From Bacteroides sp. (lineage in GTDB: Bacteria; Bacillota; Clostridia; Oscillospirales; Acutalibacteraceae), in the NCBI GenBank assembly GCA_023665085.1, contig JAMPEQ010000003.1, forward strand, positions 124,001 through 188,000: a stretch of DNA of 64,000 nucleotides, written 5' to 3'. This document shows positions 27,878 through 36,615 of this stretch, piece after piece. The translations under genes were made by a program, and so were the position numbers. Position 1 is the stretch's first letter. Every line of letters starts with the position of its first letter. The notes below the pieces were generated by a model, which saw only the letters and a list, made by a program, of their open reading frames with translations, ran no database searches and was not told the origin of the DNA.

Positions 27878-28390
27878 ATGGACCAAAAGAATTTAGTAAA
27901 TAAGGCTAAGAATGGTGATAAGGATGCTTTTTGTGCTTTATATAATTCACATAAAGACAAGCTTTACCGCTATGCCTATTATCGTCTCGGTAAAGCGGAT
28001 GATGCTGAGGATGCAGTGTCAGATACTATTGTTTGTGCATTTGAGCGAATCAGCACTCTCAGAAATGCAAATTCTTTTTCTTCATGGATATTTAAAATTC
28101 ATTATTCAAACTGTTCAAAATATATTAAGTCTCAAATTGCTCAAAGAGAAACAGTCAATATAGCGGATTTAGAGAACAGCAACAGCTTTTCACAGTCAAT
28201 AAGTAATGATAAAACAGAGCTTTCGGAGGCGCTTAATCAGCTTAAGTCTGATGAAAGGGAGCTTGTACTTCTCGCAGTGGTGGCAGGACTTAACAGCAAG
28301 GAAATTGCAAGGATTACTGATTTAACTTCCGGCAGTGTAAGATCAAAGCTGTCGCGAAGTCTTGCAAAAATGCGAAACTTTTTAGAATAA
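27878..28390 (+). CDS. ECF-type RNA polymerase sigma factor
   Basis: The 170-residue protein has sigma region 2 (LYRYAYYRLGKADDAEDAVSDTIVCAFERI) and region 4 (LLAVVAGLNSKEIARITDLTSGSVRSKLSRSLAKMRNFL) with a short linker, the layout of extracytoplasmic-function sigma factors. AGGAAGG lies eight bases before this ATG, so a GTG three codons earlier was not used. The next gene, 12 bases downstream, encodes its probable membrane-bound anti-sigma partner. The upstream TTTGACA / TATAC region at about 27813-27835 may be its own promoter, but spacing is not standard. Confidence 0.93.
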   Translation: MDQKNLVNKAKNGDKDAFCALYNSHKDKLYRYAYYRLGKADDAEDAVSDTIVCAFERISTLRNANSFSSWIFKIHYSNCSKYIKSQIAQRETVNIADLENSNSFSQSISNDKTELSEALNQLKSDERELVLLAVVAGLNSKEIARITDLTSGSVRSKLSRSLAKMRNFLE

Positions 28391-28402
28391 AGGAGCTTTT
28401 GT

Positions 28403-30352
28403 ATGAAAAATAATGATTTTGATTTTATAAAAGAAAAGTTTGATAATGATTTCATTTCAGCGCCGAATACTCTTGATGAAAAATCGGCAAGAATAATGCT
28501 GGAAAATAAAGTGCCGTTGAAAATTAAGCTGTATCAGAAAAAGTCATTTAAAGCAGTGGCAAGTCTTGCTGCATGCTTTGCAGTTGTATTATGCTGTGTA
28601 TTATCAGTATTTCAAAATGATAAAGTCAATTTAATTCCGAGTGATGATGCACAAAGTAATTTGTCTTATTTCAGCAGCTATGATGATATAAAAAATGCTG
28701 TTGATAACAACAATAATAATTTTTTTGAAATAGCTGAATATTATTACAATAATCTTAAACTCAGCACTACTGACACAGCAAAAAATATTTCTGCTCAAAT
28801 AGGTACAGGCTCATCACATGCAGAAACATATACTCAGGTTGAAGGTATTGATGAGGCTGATATTATAAAAAATGACGGAAAATATATTTATCATTATTCA
28901 TTTTGCGATAATGTTATAAGAATTTATGAAGGTAACAAGACTAATCCTGAGTTAGTTGGAAAAATTGATGAATTTGAAGGTGAAGGATTAATTTGTGATT
29001 ATACGTCAGTGGGAGCAGAGACAAAAAGAATATGTGATATGTATTTGATTAATAATAGGCTGGTGGTAAATGTAACTGCAGGTGAATGGAAAGATGAAGA
29101 GTATTGTATTGGTACAACATATTCCTATATTTATGATGTAACTAATGCATCAAAGCCGAAAAAAATATCGTCATTTTCACAGTCAGGTGATTATATCAGC
29201 TCACGAATGATTGAAAACAAGCTATATATTGTGTCATCTAAAGAGGTTTACAAAACAAATGATAAGGATGATTATATTCCTTATACGGTAGCAGACGGCG
29301 GTCAAAAGAAATATCTTTCAGCGAAGGATATATGCTGTCCTGAATCCACAACTGAAAACAGCTTTGTTATAATCAGCTCTGTTGACATCAGCACAGGTAA
29401 AAAGTCGGCTGATTCCAAAGCAGTATTCGGAGCAGTAACAGATGTGTACTGTACAAATGAAAATATGTATATCGCAGTTAATAGGCATGGTGACGAGGCT
29501 GAAGTAGATATAATAAAGGTATCAATTAAGGATGATGATATCAAGCTTAAGAATTCCGTAACTGTAAACGGAAGTATTGACGGTCAGTTTTCAATGGATG
29601 AATATAATGGTTATTTCAGAATTGCTACAACAACAGAAAGGTATAAGAAAAGAAAAAATGGTGAAATTTACGAAATAATAAGAAACAATAATCTCTATGT
29701 CTTTAATGATAAATTTAATAAGATTGGCGAAATAACAGGATTTGCAAAAGACGAAAGCATTGAGGCTGTAAAATTTATGGGTGATATTGCTTATGTCATT
29801 ACATTTGAAACTACAGATCCGTTGTTTATAATTGATTTATCAAATCCGTCAAAGCCTGAAATTATCGGAAGTGTAAAGATAGACGGATTTTCAACGCAGT
29901 TGCTGCCTATTGGTGACAACAAGGTGCTTGGTATAGGGTTTCATGAGGCTTTAGTAAATGAGCATGAATGGGAAACAGGAATTAAGCTGGCATTATTTGA
30001 TGTGTCTGACAAAAGTAATCCGTCAGTGCTTGACAGCTATGTGTTAAAATATGGTAATTCAGAGGCACAGTCGAATCATAAAGCAATAGTAATCAATAAA
30101 GAAAAAGGTTATTTTGCAATTGATTATACTCAAAATCTTATTAGTGAAAAAGGGGATGATGAGGAGCATGCAGGTGCAATAACCTTTAAGATTGAAAATA
30201 ATAAAATCGTTGTAAATAATAAATTTGATTATATATCTGATGTAAAGGATGAAGATTATTCACCGGATGCAAGCAGATGCACTTATATTGATGATATTGT
30301 GTATGTGTTAGATATGACAGGAAATATTTATGCGTTTGAGTATGAAGATTAA
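28403..30352 (+). CDS. Anti-sigma-like membrane protein with extracellular beta-propeller
   Basis: The 649-residue protein has a cytoplasmic N-terminal segment of about 50 residues, one transmembrane helix (about residues 53-70), and a large outer region matching the secreted beta-propeller family related to WD-40 (Beta_propel, COG4880), including QVEGIDEADIIKNDGKYIY and repeated propeller blades such as YIYDVTNASKPKKISSF and FIIDLSNPSKPEIIGSV. Its position directly behind an ECF sigma factor suggests the short N-terminal part holds the sigma factor and the propeller senses an outside signal. The family is known; the sensor role is inference. Confidence 0.85.
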   Translation: MKNNDFDFIKEKFDNDFISAPNTLDEKSARIMLENKVPLKIKLYQKKSFKAVASLAACFAVVLCCVLSVFQNDKVNLIPSDDAQSNLSYFSSYDDIKNAVDNNNNNFFEIAEYYYNNLKLSTTDTAKNISAQIGTGSSHAETYTQVEGIDEADIIKNDGKYIYHYSFCDNVIRIYEGNKTNPELVGKIDEFEGEGLICDYTSVGAETKRICDMYLINNRLVVNVTAGEWKDEEYCIGTTYSYIYDVTNASKPKKISSFSQSGDYISSRMIENKLYIVSSKEVYKTNDKDDYIPYTVADGGQKKYLSAKDICCPESTTENSFVIISSVDISTGKKSADSKAVFGAVTDVYCTNENMYIAVNRHGDEAEVDIIKVSIKDDDIKLKNSVTVNGSIDGQFSMDEYNGYFRIATTTERYKKRKNGEIYEIIRNNNLYVFNDKFNKIGEITGFAKDESIEAVKFMGDIAYVITFETTDPLFIIDLSNPSKPEIIGSVKIDGFSTQLLPIGDNKVLGIGFHEALVNEHEWETGIKLALFDVSDKSNPSVLDSYVLKYGNSEAQSNHKAIVINKEKGYFAIDYTQNLISEKGDDEEHAGAITFKIENNKIVVNNKFDYISDVKDEDYSPDASRCTYIDDIVYVLDMTGNIYAFEYED

Positions 30353-30372
30353 TTGAAGAAATCGTAATCAAA

Positions 30373-30402
30373 AAAGTCACTCTTTGAAAGAGTGACTTTT
30401 TC
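30373..30402. terminator. Bidirectional terminator at the SASP 3' end
   Basis: AAGTCACTCTTT and AAAGAGTGACTT form a perfect stem with A and T runs on both sides. It ends the sigma/propeller operon on one strand and the SASP gene on the other. Confidence 0.88.
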
Positions 30403-30459
30403 TTGCTGCCCTACCGCAGCTAATTATAAGCTTAAAAAATAAACGAAAATTAAATTTGC

Positions 30460-30579
30460 TTACTTCATGCTCTCTTCGTAAGACTTAATCATTTTCTTAA
30501 CCATCTGACCGCCTACTGAGCCAGCCTGCTTAGAAGTAAGGTCACCATTGTAACCATTCTTAAGATTTACACCAACCTC
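30460..30579 (-). pseudogene. Alpha/beta-type small acid-soluble spore protein, C-terminal half
   Basis: Read on the minus strand, 39 codons end in a stop and encode EVGVNLKNGYNGDLTSKQAG followed by SVGGQMVKKMIKSYEESMK. This is the C-terminal half of an alpha/beta SASP, the DNA-coating proteins of spores; GSVGG with the following Met-Val-Lys-Lys helix and the E-x-GV-N-L segment with the germination-protease site are family hallmarks. There is no start codon or ribosome binding site. The missing first 24 codons lie 22.9 kb away at the other end of the inserted element. Fusing both at a shared TC restores a 63-residue SASP. Confidence 0.93.
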
Positions 30580-30589
30580 TTGACGCGTT
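30568..30589. other. Left attachment site of the element
   Basis: Host SASP sequence (ending ACCAACC) meets element sequence (TTGACGCGTT) around a TC at 30578-30579. The element arm is the inverted partner of the arm at the other end. Confidence 0.82.
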
Positions 30590-30610
30590 CAATGACATCT
30601 TAAAATACAC

Positions 30611-32296
30611 CTATATTGCCATTTTATACAACTCATCAGAGCTGTTTTGTCTAATTTGTTCGTTTTCTGCAAGTTTGCCGATAAATCTGTAATATATAGT
30701 GATTTTTTGCTTGTAAGGAACTTTTTTACCAGCAGCCTGATAACCCTCAGGCAATTCCTTTTTGCCGATTTCAATTCTGTCAATGAAAGTTCTGACAATT
30801 TCTTCAGTCAGTTCATCAATATGATTGTACTGTTTTGCAAGGCTGAAAAATTTTTTATAATCATCTCTAACCTTATTTCCTGTTGATTGCTCAGTTTCAA
30901 TTTTGTAAAGCTGTTTTTTCAAGTCATCTGCTTCCTTTGAAAGCTTTGAAACCATATTCGTCAGCATATCGTCAGAGATAGTACCCGATGCATTGTCACC
31001 ATATAGCTTGATTACAATTTCATCAATTGCTTTGAGCCTTTTTTCTATTGCCTTTTTGTTGTCTGTGGCATTTTGATAAACATTGACATTCCCTGATTTT
31101 TCAAGAGCATTTTTTGTAATCTGCTCAATTTCTGCATCACTTAATTTAATCAGTTCGTTAAGTTCTGCCTTGACGATTTCAACCAAATCAGAATATTTAA
31201 TCCTTGCACCATGCTCGCAATGATTTTTGGAACGTTTCGGTATGTTAAGACAACTAAGATACCAATATTTTTCTCGTTCGCCTTTATATACCGAACCTGA
31301 TGAACACATTGCTCCGCCACAGTTTGCACAGAATGTTATACCGTTAAAAATACTTGTTCTGCATCTGTCGTGTTTTTGCCAGTCTTTTGTATTCATTCCC
31401 ATATAAAGCGCAGCCTTATCAAATTGACTTTGCGTTACAAGAGGCTGATGCGTGTTCTCGGTTATGAACCATCTTTCCTCGGGCAATTCAATTTTCTTTT
31501 TTGATTTAAGGCTTGCCTTTTTTGTTTTGCCAAGCAGAGTGTGTCCGAGATAAACCTGATTTTTCAGAATACGCTTGACCGTTATGTGATTCCACTCATC
31601 AACCGCCCTTGCCGCACCTTTTTCTGTGAAGGTATCTCTGTAAAGCACTCTGTATTTCAGCGGAGTGATTACACCTTCATCAGTCAGAATATTTGCGATT
31701 GCGTGGGCAGATTTGCCGTTTTCTGCGAGTTCAAATATTCTTTGTACGATTGGTGCAGTCATAGGATCGGGAATAAGTTTGCTCTCATCCTTGGGATTTT
31801 TCATATACCCGAATGGAGGGCATACACAGTATTCGCCTTTTTTCATTTTTTGGTTGAAAACCTGTTTGATTTTCCTTGAGGTATCACGAAGGTAGACATC
31901 ATTCATCGCAAACTGGAACGGAGCCATAATATTAACCTCGTTTGAATCGAAGTTATCACTGATTGCAATGTAATGGATTCGGTGTTCGGGAAAATAAGTT
32001 TCAGCATAAAAACTTGATTCCGTCATATCCCTTCCGAGTCGTGACAGGTCTTTTGTTATTACCATATTAGCGTGACCTTGTTCGAGATGTGCTATCATTT
32101 TGGTAAAAGCAGGTCTGTTGAAATTAGAACCCGAAAAGCCGTCATCAATAAACTCATTTACGATAGTGATTCCGTTATCCTCGCAATACTGTCTTACAAT
32201 GCTCCTTTGGTTTGTAATACTCGTTGATTCGCCCTCATTTGCCTCCTCAACGGAAAGTCTGTAATATGCGTCTGCAAGCTTCAAATTAGTAAACAT
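30611..32296 (-). CDS. Large serine recombinase (integrase/excisionase)
   Basis: The 561-residue protein has a resolvase catalytic domain (DAYYRLS with catalytic S15, DDGFSGSNFNRPAF, ITKDLSRLGRD), a recombinase domain (FELAENGKSAHAIANIL, VKRILKNQVYLGHTLLGK), a zinc ribbon (FCANCGGAM with a second cysteine pair near 310-330) and a C-terminal coiled-coil segment followed by a basic tail. This is the layout of large serine integrases of Tn4451/TndX and phage type. An AAAGGAG site eight bases before the ATG fixes the start 14 codons inside the open frame. Its position next to the attachment site makes it the enzyme that moves this element. Confidence 0.95.
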   Translation of the reverse strand: MFTNLKLADAYYRLSVEEANEGESTSITNQRSIVRQYCEDNGITIVNEFIDDGFSGSNFNRPAFTKMIAHLEQGHANMVITKDLSRLGRDMTESSFYAETYFPEHRIHYIAISDNFDSNEVNIMAPFQFAMNDVYLRDTSRKIKQVFNQKMKKGEYCVCPPFGYMKNPKDESKLIPDPMTAPIVQRIFELAENGKSAHAIANILTDEGVITPLKYRVLYRDTFTEKGAARAVDEWNHITVKRILKNQVYLGHTLLGKTKKASLKSKKKIELPEERWFITENTHQPLVTQSQFDKAALYMGMNTKDWQKHDRCRTSIFNGITFCANCGGAMCSSGSVYKGEREKYWYLSCLNIPKRSKNHCEHGARIKYSDLVEIVKAELNELIKLSDAEIEQITKNALEKSGNVNVYQNATDNKKAIEKRLKAIDEIVIKLYGDNASGTISDDMLTNMVSKLSKEADDLKKQLYKIETEQSTGNKVRDDYKKFFSLAKQYNHIDELTEEIVRTFIDRIEIGKKELPEGYQAAGKKVPYKQKITIYYRFIGKLAENEQIRQNSSDELYKMAI

Positions 32297-32365
32297 TTTG
32301 TTCTCTCCTTTGAAGCACTGCGCCACAATATCCAACACAAATTATACCATAAAAAGAAGTTAATA

Positions 32366-32581
32366 TCAATTAGAATCAACCTCCTCTGATAAGGAAATAC
32401 TTTCCTCAATGATTGTGTTCAGCTCCCTGCTTTTACTGAAAATTCTGACAATTTCGTAATGGCTGTTGTCGAAGTCGTAAGCAGTGGTTTGCCTGTAGTC
32501 AGTTGAAATGTTTTCCACTTCAGCACCTCCGACATTAGTATTGTCACTGCCATTTGAAATTATGTTTTTGTTTTGTGGCAT
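32366..32581 (-). CDS. Small hypothetical protein upstream of the recombinase
   Basis: The product of about 71 residues starts MPQNKNIISNG, is Asn/Ser/Glu-rich and ends in an acidic helix (SLSEEVDSN). It is transcribed with the recombinase, whose start lies 69 bases downstream. A GTG three codons earlier is an alternative start, and the ribosome binding site is weak. Small proteins in this place in recombinase elements can be recombination directionality factors, but nothing in the sequence proves that here. Confidence 0.5.
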   Translation of the reverse strand: MPQNKNIISNGSDNTNVGGAEVENISTDYRQTTAYDFDNSHYEIVRIFSKSRELNTIIEESISLSEEVDSN

Positions 32582-32628
32582 ATTTACCACATCTTATATA
32601 TTTGTTTTCTATATCACGCTCCTATCCT

Positions 32629-32679
32629 TTAGTTATTTATTGCAGTATATAATGCATTTGTTTTAATTGTTGTTTTCAT
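32629..32679 (-). CDS. Possible 16-residue leader peptide
   Basis: An AAAGGA site eight bases before an ATG opens a reading frame of 16 codons (MKTTIKTNALYTAINN) ending in TAA. It lies just upstream of the small protein and recombinase genes on the same strand. The ribosome binding site is better than that of the next gene, so it could be a leader peptide; it may also be chance. Confidence 0.3.
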   Translation of the reverse strand: MKTTIKTNALYTAINN

Positions 32680-32693
32680 ATAAATCCTTTCTG

Positions 32694-32722
32694 CCTGCCG
32701 ATTGTTCGGCAGGACTTTTTTT
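32694..32722 (+). terminator. Hairpin with T run, element left region
   Basis: CCTGCCGA, a four-base loop and TCGGCAGG are followed by ACTTTTTTT on the + strand. No + strand gene is seen just before it, so it may insulate the recombinase operon or end an unseen RNA. Confidence 0.6.
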
Positions 32723-32846
32723 ACATACTTAACATACTTATTCCACTATTGTAATAATCTTCATACTCCTCATAGCCATCAGATTTCTGACCGTGAGCGA
32801 GCCTTTTCTCAATTTCTTTTACCTCCAAGAATATAGTGGGTTTAGG
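32721..32846 (-). pseudogene. Possible gene-tail remnant
   Basis: A minus-strand frame of 41 codons without a good start codon ends in a protein-like stretch: EVKEIEKRLAHGQKSDGYEE, then YEDYYNSGISMLSM and TAA. The amphipathic, charged composition resembles a real protein C-terminus, yet an in-frame TAG lies right before it. It may be the tail of a decayed gene. No family was recognised. Confidence 0.25.
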
Positions 32847-33424
32847 CTACGCCCAATTCATTGGGTGTCCGGACTTCCGGACGCTCTGCATTGCCCCAGA
32901 CAAAGTCTGGGATTAATACAGAAAATACAATTAAATCATATCATTATCACTTCCTATTTTTTATAAATTCCAACTACAAAACTGAATTGACAAAGCACTG
33001 AATTTTGGAGAAGAAACCCTGCTTTTTTGTTCCAAAATCCCACTACAATCGGTTTTAATTTTTAGTTGGTACACGGTGCTTACAACATAATAAAAGCTCG
33101 TTATATCGTCACACAGGGTTTATAACTTGTTTTATTTATTACCGTTCGCTACGTGACTACCTCGGTCACACATAAAACCATTCAGAATGTAATTATCCTA
33201 TCCCGGAGTTTCACCACGATGTATCTTTGCTCTCATTTAAGGTCATCGCAAATCATATACCATTCTCTCTTTATTCAATTTTTAAGATTAAAATAATTTT
33301 GTAATCACGCTTGTGATTTTAACAAGTGATTGACAGTATGGCAATAGTTTTGTGGAATGTTTATTAGAGCGATGTTAATTGTCAAAAACTAAACAGATTT
33401 ACATTTTCCAAAAAAGGAGCAATT

Positions 33425-34789
33425 ATGAAAAAAGATTATTCAGAATATAAACCTTCGGCAGAGGAGCATTACGATAATTTAAGGAAGAACAATGAGTTTA
33501 TTGAATATAACTATTTTGATAATAAAGTTTCGTATTCAGTTGATAACAAGAAAACATTTTATATCACAGTAGATTACAGCAAAGAAGATGATTTTGCAGG
33601 ATATGTTAATGACGATGATGAAGATGTTATTTTGAGAGATATTGCTCAAAATGATATGGATTTTAATAAGTTAAGTTCAAAATACAAAATTCAAAAATTC
33701 GATTGCAGAGATAAAAAAATACCACTGAACAATGTGCTCAGCGGATGCAGAATTGAAATGTCTGTTGGTGAAGGTATTCTTGATTTTATATATGCGAATT
33801 TTGATCAGCCATTTTACATGGCTATTAATTTCTATTTATCCTTCAGAGATTTACTTGAGGCAGATTTTGGTGATTTGTTTCCGAACAGGAATAAAAAGAA
33901 ACCTCCAAGAAAAATTAAAAGCAAGGAGCATGAAGATGCAATTAAATATTTGAATTATAAACATACATGTTATATGGCAAAAGGAATAAATTACTCATCA
34001 TTGTATTCATCAATCTGTCCACCTGTGTTTATGAATTATGATAAGGACGATTACCAACTTGCATTTAATTTGTATTTCGGATACTTAAAGACACTGCAGA
34101 AAGAATATTTAGAACTCATAGAGTTTTGTTTTGATGAAGAAGTCTGTACGAGTGATTTAGGAAAACTTACACCTGCAGAACGATTTTTTATTTATATAGA
34201 ATTAAAAGAATTACCATTAGAAATTAACAGAAAAGAAGAGTTTTCTTTATCAATTGCAGATGATGTGATAGATATAGAAAATGAGGACTTACAAGAATTA
34301 TCAAATAAATTTGGTATTGAAGAATCTGAATTGATTGACATTATTCAAAATCATAAATCAGTTAGTGTTAGTTACCAAGTCAGCAGCATTCGTGATATGC
34401 TTGAACTTGAATTTACAAAAATGCTTGAGCGGGATATCCGCTTCAGAAAATGCAAACGCTGCGGAAGGTATTTCATTATGAAAGGCAATTACGATACGAA
34501 TTACTGTGACAGAATTGCAGAGGGCGAAACTAAAAACTGCCAGGATATTATGGCAATGGAAAAGTATAAACAGAAAACAGAAGATATTCCGGCTATTAAA
34601 ATCTATAACAAGTATTATAAAAGATATTCTGCAAGAGTAAAAGTTCATACCATACTTGAAGATGATTTCAAGAAGTGGAAGTATCAAGCTGTAGCCAAGC
34701 GTGATGAATGTATAGATGGTAAAATTACCGAAGATGAATCTGTTAAGTGGATGGAGGATTGTTTTCCTAATAGGAATAGAAAACATTGA
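33425..34789 (+). CDS. DUF6076-like protein with zinc-binding motif
   Basis: The 454-residue protein is acidic and cytoplasmic, with a Cys-rich motif at about residues 343-375 (KCKRCGRYF ... NYCDR ... CQDI) that looks like a zinc ribbon, followed by a basic helical C-terminus (KYYKRYSARVKVHTILEDDFKKWKY). This arrangement is seen in proteins annotated DUF6076 in gut Firmicutes elements; that label is from memory of the family and not checked. It has an AAAGGAG site before the ATG. It is the first + strand cargo gene. No function is known. Confidence 0.7.
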   Translation: MKKDYSEYKPSAEEHYDNLRKNNEFIEYNYFDNKVSYSVDNKKTFYITVDYSKEDDFAGYVNDDDEDVILRDIAQNDMDFNKLSSKYKIQKFDCRDKKIPLNNVLSGCRIEMSVGEGILDFIYANFDQPFYMAINFYLSFRDLLEADFGDLFPNRNKKKPPRKIKSKEHEDAIKYLNYKHTCYMAKGINYSSLYSSICPPVFMNYDKDDYQLAFNLYFGYLKTLQKEYLELIEFCFDEEVCTSDLGKLTPAERFFIYIELKELPLEINRKEEFSLSIADDVIDIENEDLQELSNKFGIEESELIDIIQNHKSVSVSYQVSSIRDMLELEFTKMLERDIRFRKCKRCGRYFIMKGNYDTNYCDRIAEGETKNCQDIMAMEKYKQKTEDIPAIKIYNKYYKRYSARVKVHTILEDDFKKWKYQAVAKRDECIDGKITEDESVKWMEDCFPNRNRKH

Positions 34790-34912
34790 TTTAAACGATA
34801 ATTTTGTTATCTGCAGGGTCAAAGAAAAATTTGTGCTATAATAAGATTAAACACTCGCCAAAACCGAATTATTAATAAATATGATTAATATACAAGGTTT
34901 TATTATAATGTG

Positions 34913-34921
34913 TGGTATAAT
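34913..34921 (+). promoter_or_regulatory. Extended -10 promoter element
   Basis: TGGTATAAT is an extended -10 motif placed 32 bases before the start of the next gene. No clear -35 hexamer is present, which extended -10 promoters can do without. Confidence 0.5.
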
Positions 34922-34952
34922 GTTGAAAAACAAAGAAAAGGAGATTATTAAA

Positions 34953-35717
34953 ATGGATAAGTTAATAGAAAAATTGGAAACATTAATTAATAAAGACGAT
35001 AAGGACGAAATTCAAAAAATGTTACTGAAAATAGGTTCTGAATTACTTACAAAATACGAAATAAGGGTGGATAATATAATTATTGAACCTTTACGGGTGG
35101 AGCCTTATTTATTTATACCAAATGTTTTTGAAGATAAGTTTATTCATTCGGAAAATGGTGAATACGGACCACATCAACGAAATCGTTTTGGAAAATTATA
35201 TATACACAAAGGGTTTTCTGGAGTAGATATTGTTTTATCTAATAAAGATGAATATGCATTTTCCTTTTTGATAAAGAACTCACGAATTTTAATTGATAAC
35301 GAGGTAGCATATCCGTTTTTAAAACAATATGGAGTAGCAAAAATTCTTAAAGAACACGGAATTCAAAATAATTACGATGATGTTGTTTTATATAAAAAGG
35401 AATCGGCAAAGGATACTATCGTATTTAGAACTGTAAGAAAAGGATTAAAAATTGCGGAGCGAAAAGGTTTCGATAAACCGAAACAAGAGTATTATAGTAA
35501 GTTAGTGATTTCTTCTTTAATTGAATTAGAAGAGTGCTCTTCTTCACAATATGATTTTGAAACCGGATATGGAAAGCTATGGACAATAGCAAATTATTTA
35601 TATGATCATTCTGAAAAGAACAATGCTGAATGGATACATCAAGTTTTAGGTTACAATGGTTTTAATGAGATAAATAAGTATTTGAGCGAAATTATTAAAG
35701 AAAGAGAAGTCAACTAA
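34953..35717 (+). CDS. Hypothetical protein coupled to the deiminase-like gene
   Basis: The 254-residue protein starts at an ATG with AAGGAG nine bases upstream; the frame is open further back but without a ribosome binding site. It has no membrane segment. The central part has a conserved-looking block, NGEYGPHQRNRFGKLYIH then GFSGVDIVLS and YAFSFLIKNSRI, suggesting a beta-rich catalytic or binding domain, and the C-terminal third is helical. No family was recognised. It is followed one base later by the agmatine-deiminase-family gene, so the two proteins are made together and probably act together. Confidence 0.75.
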   Translation: MDKLIEKLETLINKDDKDEIQKMLLKIGSELLTKYEIRVDNIIIEPLRVEPYLFIPNVFEDKFIHSENGEYGPHQRNRFGKLYIHKGFSGVDIVLSNKDEYAFSFLIKNSRILIDNEVAYPFLKQYGVAKILKEHGIQNNYDDVVLYKKESAKDTIVFRTVRKGLKIAERKGFDKPKQEYYSKLVISSLIELEECSSSQYDFETGYGKLWTIANYLYDHSEKNNAEWIHQVLGYNGFNEINKYLSEIIKEREVN

Positions 35718-35718
35718 T

Positions 35719-36519
35719 ATGCTTTACTTTTCATCACTTTTAAAAACAATCAACGAATACAAACCTGCAGCGGAGCGGCTATTTGCCGCTCTGTCTTGTC
35801 ATAATGTGGATTTTTGCTTGTTAGATGGCACCCGAGATATTTGGTTGCGAGATTTTATGCCGATAAAAACGAAGTCTGGTAAATATGTATCCTTCCGTTA
35901 CGAGCCAAACTATTTGGAAAAATATAAACATTTACAAACTTATTTTAAGCTTGATATCAATGATAAGCTGTCTTTGCCCAATCTAATCTATTCCAATATT
36001 AATCTTGATGGTGGAAATGTAGTATTCTCGCCATCAAAACAAACAGCAATCATGAGTGATCGTATTTTTGAAGAAAACGAAAATAAAAACAAAACAGAGT
36101 TACTGCAAGAGCTTGAACAGCTGTTAGAAACACAGATAATTATTGTTCCGTCCCTGAAAAGTGATATGACAGGTCACGCTGATGGTATGGTGAGATTTGT
36201 AGATGAATGCACTGTGATCGTAAATGATACGCCATATAAAAACGGACTTGAGCAAAGAATAGCAAAAAAGCTCAAAGAATGTGGAATCAATACAATTCCT
36301 TTTTCATATTTCGGCTCATCTAAAAACAATGCAGTGGGATGTTATATCAATTACCTTGAAACAAAAGAAGCTCTATTTTTGCCTGTATTCGATGTTGATA
36401 TGGACAGCAAAGCCATTAATACAGCAAAACATATTTTCAATAAAACAATTGTCCCTGTCAATATCAATGAAATTGCAAAAGATGGTGGAGTACTCAATTG
36501 CATCAGCTGGGAGAATTAA
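35719..36519 (+). CDS. Short agmatine deiminase-family (PAD-like) protein
   Basis: The 266-residue protein carries the guanidine-modifying (peptidyl-arginine deiminase) fold motifs in order: W-L-R-D at 42-45, D-G-G-N at 97-100, G-H-A-D at 152-155 and the closing G-G-V-L-N-C with C261 as the expected nucleophile. D45, H153, D155 and C261 fit the catalytic set, so activity on a guanidino or similar group is likely. Classical agmatine deiminases are about 360 residues; this one is shorter, mostly in the N-terminal and loop regions. Its place in a defence-type element, coupled to an unknown gene, argues against ordinary agmatine catabolism. Confidence 0.85.
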   Translation: MLYFSSLLKTINEYKPAAERLFAALSCHNVDFCLLDGTRDIWLRDFMPIKTKSGKYVSFRYEPNYLEKYKHLQTYFKLDINDKLSLPNLIYSNINLDGGNVVFSPSKQTAIMSDRIFEENENKNKTELLQELEQLLETQIIIVPSLKSDMTGHADGMVRFVDECTVIVNDTPYKNGLEQRIAKKLKECGINTIPFSYFGSSKNNAVGCYINYLETKEALFLPVFDVDMDSKAINTAKHIFNKTIVPVNINEIAKDGGVLNCISWEN

Positions 36520-36555
36520 TGGTTGGTTCAGGTGTAAACAATATATTTTATCGGT

Positions 36556-36579
36556 CTATGTACCATAAATAGTACATAG
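36556..36579. repeat. Inverted repeat before the helicase gene
   Basis: CTATGTAC and GTACATAG are perfect inverted copies separated by eight bases, 37 bases before the UvrD start. It could be an operator or a weak hairpin. Confidence 0.5.
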
Positions 36580-36615
36580 CGTATGAGATAATATAGCCAA
36601 ACTATATTTAATTGG

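Larger units (their letters stand above)
32591..33424. other. 834-base region without a clear gene; three adjacent hairpins
   Basis: Besides the small frames above, this stretch holds three near-contiguous perfect hairpins: GCCCAA/TTGGGT at 32851-32866, GTCCGG/CCGGAC at 32867-32882 and CCCAGAC/GTCTGGG at 32895-32911. It also holds GTGAC/GTCAC near 33150, an AATCAC/GTGATT palindrome at 33303-33318 and a TTGACA at 33331 before the DUF6076-like gene. The rest is A/T-rich with no recognisable motif. The hairpin cluster suggests a structured RNA or a protein-binding DNA site. Confidence 0.5.

Noticed and set aside
35719-36519. Metabolic agmatine deiminase of a polyamine pathway
   Set aside because: It is about 100 residues shorter than those enzymes, and no polyamine or carbamoyl-putrescine genes are nearby. 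It is kept only as a family member.
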